From: JBFKPQ01 sp041628225
Lineage (GTDB): Bacteria > Actinomycetota > Acidimicrobiia > Spongiisociales > JAENVV01
Direction of reading: 5' to 3'
NCBI GenBank assembly: GCA_041628225.1
Contig: JBFKPQ010000110.1
Location: 1 to 7,589, forward strand
Length of the DNA stretch: 7,589 nt
Shown here in pieces: positions 6,144 to 7,589 of this stretch (its first letter is position 1; each line of letters starts with the position of its first letter). Below the pieces are notes generated by a model. That model worked only from the letters and a program-made list of their open reading frames with translations. It had not been told where the DNA came from and did not search any database. A program made the translations under genes and the position numbers.

Positions 6144-6854
6144 TCACGGAACGAGGATGCGCCGGCAGTGCAGGCAGCGAGGCGGATCATCGCGGGTGAC
6201 CTCGAGCTGCTCGGCCGCCGACAAGGTGAGGTGGCACCCGCCGCACACCCCATCGGCCAGCCGGCCCACGGCGACGCCCTCCTTCGTCACTCGGAGCTTC
6301 TCGTACAGATCGAGCAGGTCGGGCTCGATGAGCGGCACGATGGCCTCCTTCCGGGACTCCTTGCGAGCGATCTCGGCATCGATCGTCTTCCACGCCGATC
6401 CGACGACCGTCTCGAGTTCTCCCTCGTTGGCGGCTGCGGCCTCCAACTCGCCGCGGGCACCCGCCACCTCCGCCTCCAGACGTTCCCGCTCGTCGAGCAA
6501 TTCGAGCACCTCGTCTTCCATGCCGGACTTGCGCCGCCGCAGCGACTCGACCTCCAGTTTGAGATTGGAGGCGTCACGCGCCGAGAGTCCGCCGGCAAAC
6601 AGCCGAAGCTCTTGCTGTTCCACCTTCTGTTCGACGAGACCGAGCTCGCCTTCGGTCTTGTCGAGCGCCAGCCGGGTGGTCGTGAACTCGGACTCGAGAT
6701 CGGCCAAGCGCTGCTCCAGACGGCGCTTCTCCTGGTTGGCGCGCCGGTAGGCCTGCAGCTCCGGGAGGTTCTGACGGTCGTGCAGCAACCGGTCGATCTG
6801 GCTGTCGACCTGTTGAAGGTCGAGGAGGTCGGCGAGACTATTGAATTCCTGCAT
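6144..6854 (-). CDS. CT398-type coiled-coil C4 zinc-ribbon protein (COG1579)
   Basis: A 236-aa protein of the CT398/DUF164 family. Residues 1-180 form a long charged antiparallel coiled coil. Its central turn reads LFAGGLSARDASNLKLEVES (85-104), close to the family's conserved hairpin region. The second helix continues with SLRRRKSGMEDEVLELLDER. The C-terminus is a zinc ribbon with two CxxC pairs: C204/C207 (CGGCH) and C227/C230 (CLHC). The length of about 240 aa is normal. The family has been suggested to bind nucleic acid or act as a scaffold in secretion-related roles in Chlamydia, but the role in actinobacteria is unsettled. The ATG at 6854 is two bases after the Nif3 stop codon, with GGAGG 11 nt upstream. 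The Nif3-like/zinc-ribbon pairing is common in actinobacteria, which supports both calls. It is probably cytosolic, with no signal or membrane segment. Confidence 0.93.
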   Translation of the reverse strand: MQEFNSLADLLDLQQVDSQIDRLLHDRQNLPELQAYRRANQEKRRLEQRLADLESEFTTTRLALDKTEGELGLVEQKVEQQELRLFAGGLSARDASNLKLEVESLRRRKSGMEDEVLELLDERERLEAEVAGARGELEAAAANEGELETVVGSAWKTIDAEIARKESRKEAIVPLIEPDLLDLYEKLRVTKEGVAVGRLADGVCGGCHLTLSAAEQLEVTRDDPPRCLHCRRILVP

Positions 6855-6856
6855 GC

Positions 6857-7589
6857 TCAGCTACGCCTCCATGGGTCGGATGGATACTCGGTGAGGTCGA
6901 CCACGTTCGTGCCGGGGGTAGCAGCCCGGAGATCGTCGACGAAGCGGCTCAATCCCGGACGTTCGGTCGGAATGTGCCCGGCGTCGACGACCGCCATGCC
7001 ACGGTCGAGGGCTTCGACCGCCCGATGATGGGAGACGTCGGCCGTGACGAGCACGTCGGCGCCGCCGGCCGATGCCGGCGCGATGAGATCGGAACCCGAA
7101 CCCGGGGCAACGGCCACCCGGGTCACCGTCCGGTCGCCGTCGCCGGCCACGCGCCCTCCCGTCGACCCCAGCCGAGAAAACACCGACTCGGCGAACGTCG
7201 CCAGCGGCATGGCTGCGACGATGCCCAGCCGGCCGAGCATGCCGCTCGACGACGTGACCGGAAACAGGTCGTAGGCGGGTTCGTCGTAGGGATGGGTTCT
7301 CCACAGGGCGGCGATCACCGCATCCGTGCGACTCTGGGGGCACAGCATCTCGAGACGGAGCTCGGCGGCGCTCCCCGCCGCGCCGGCCTCACCGACGAGC
7401 GGATCGCTTCGATCACCGGCCAACCACCGGCCCGTACCCTCCGACTCAAAGCTGCACGCTCGGTATGCGCCGATCTGCCCCGCCCCCGCCTGGGCGAGCG
7501 CGGCCCGGACGTCTTCGGCGTGTTCTGCCGGGACGAAGGTCACGACTTTGACGGCATCGCCAGCTGGAAGCGGCCCGAACGGAGCCGGA
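6857..7589 (-). CDS. Nif3/YqfO-like dinuclear metal-center protein, 5' partial
   Basis: This is the C-terminal two-thirds or so of a Nif3-family protein with the YqfO-type insert. The frame runs to the right edge of the window with no stop; the residues before the GTG at 7543 (GDAVKVV) flow directly into TFVPAEHAEDV. That GTG is therefore internal, and the real start lies outside. Counting from it, the PII/CutA-like insert spans about 1-97, with TFVPAEH, GAYRACSFESEGTG (25-38) and THPYDEPAYDLFP (83-95) as family marks. The second Nif3 half follows, with ADVSHHRA (168-175) and DAGHIPTE (187-194), where H190 and E194 match the C-terminal metal ligands. The N-terminal ligands would be beyond the window. 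The family forms hexameric toroids with two metal ions per site; some members have been called GTP cyclohydrolase I type 2, a function that is doubtful for most. It is the first visible gene of a four-gene operon, ending two bases before the zinc-ribbon gene. Confidence 0.93.
   Translation of the reverse strand, partial: PAPFGPLPAGDAVKVVTFVPAEHAEDVRAALAQAGAGQIGAYRACSFESEGTGRWLAGDRSDPLVGEAGAAGSAAELRLEMLCPQSRTDAVIAALWRTHPYDEPAYDLFPVTSSSGMLGRLGIVAAMPLATFAESVFSRLGSTGGRVAGDGDRTVTRVAVAPGSGSDLIAPASAGGADVLVTADVSHHRAVEALDRGMAVVDAGHIPTERPGLSRFVDDLRAATPGTNVVDLTEYPSDPWRRS
6866..6870 (-). promoter_or_regulatory. Ribosome binding site of the zinc-ribbon gene
   Basis: On the minus strand, GGAGG lies 11 nt before the ATG at 6854 and inside the last codons of the Nif3-like gene. 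It is the clearest Shine-Dalgarno sequence in this operon. It supports the 6854 start and translation of the second gene from a shared mRNA. Confidence 0.5.

Noticed and set aside
7541..7543. GTG at 7543 as the start of the Nif3-like gene
   Set aside because: The frame continues upstream to the window edge with family-like residues (DAVKVV leading into TFVPAEH), so the GTG is an internal valine.

Overview
The window is GC-rich, densely coding bacterial DNA with no RNA genes, mobile elements, repeats or CRISPR. The gene set suggests an actinobacterium (Actinomycetota), perhaps an uncultured acidimicrobial-type lineage. The evidence is an SCO1664-family kinase-like protein, a two-gene ATPase/VWA module like the one I recall as Rv0958-Rv0959 in mycobacteria, an F420-dependent oxidoreductase of the glucose-6-phosphate dehydrogenase type, and two TAGGGT -10 elements set 6-7 nt from start codons, as in leaderless actinobacterial genes. 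The class-level placement is inference.

Layout. (1) Bases 1-613 (+): C-terminal part of an SCO1664-family protein that began before the window. (2) Bases 615-3937 (-): a two-gene unit transcribed leftward, in order a 465-aa MoxR/Mg-chelatase-I-like AAA+ ATPase, then a 641-aa VWA-domain protein whose start codon shares one base with the ATPase stop codon. (3) Bases 3938-3996: a 59-bp divergent promoter region. (4) Bases 3997-4983 (+): a 328-aa LLM-class F420-dependent oxidoreductase. (5) Bases 4980-7589 (-): a tightly packed leftward operon, in order a Nif3/YqfO-like dinuclear metal protein (5' end outside the window), a CT398-type coiled-coil zinc-ribbon protein, a small integral-membrane DUF457-like putative metal-dependent hydrolase, and a lipoprotein of unknown function. 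Junctions are a 2-nt gap, a 1-nt gap and a 4-nt overlap.

How they work together. The ATPase and VWA protein almost certainly act as one AAA+/MIDAS machine, by analogy with Mg-chelatase I/D and RavA/ViaA, on an unknown client. Nif3-like and zinc-ribbon genes are common neighbours in actinobacteria, and here two envelope proteins are added behind them. The oxidoreductase seems to be a stand-alone gene.

Both convergent gene pairs meet with no intergenic space: one base between stop codons at 613/615, and a shared CTAG at 4980-4983. No stretch over 60 bases lacks a gene. Nothing here is clearly a new system. The least understood elements are the ATPase/VWA pair with its cysteine-bearing insert, the Asp-to-Asn change in the membrane hydrolase, and the compact divergent promoter.
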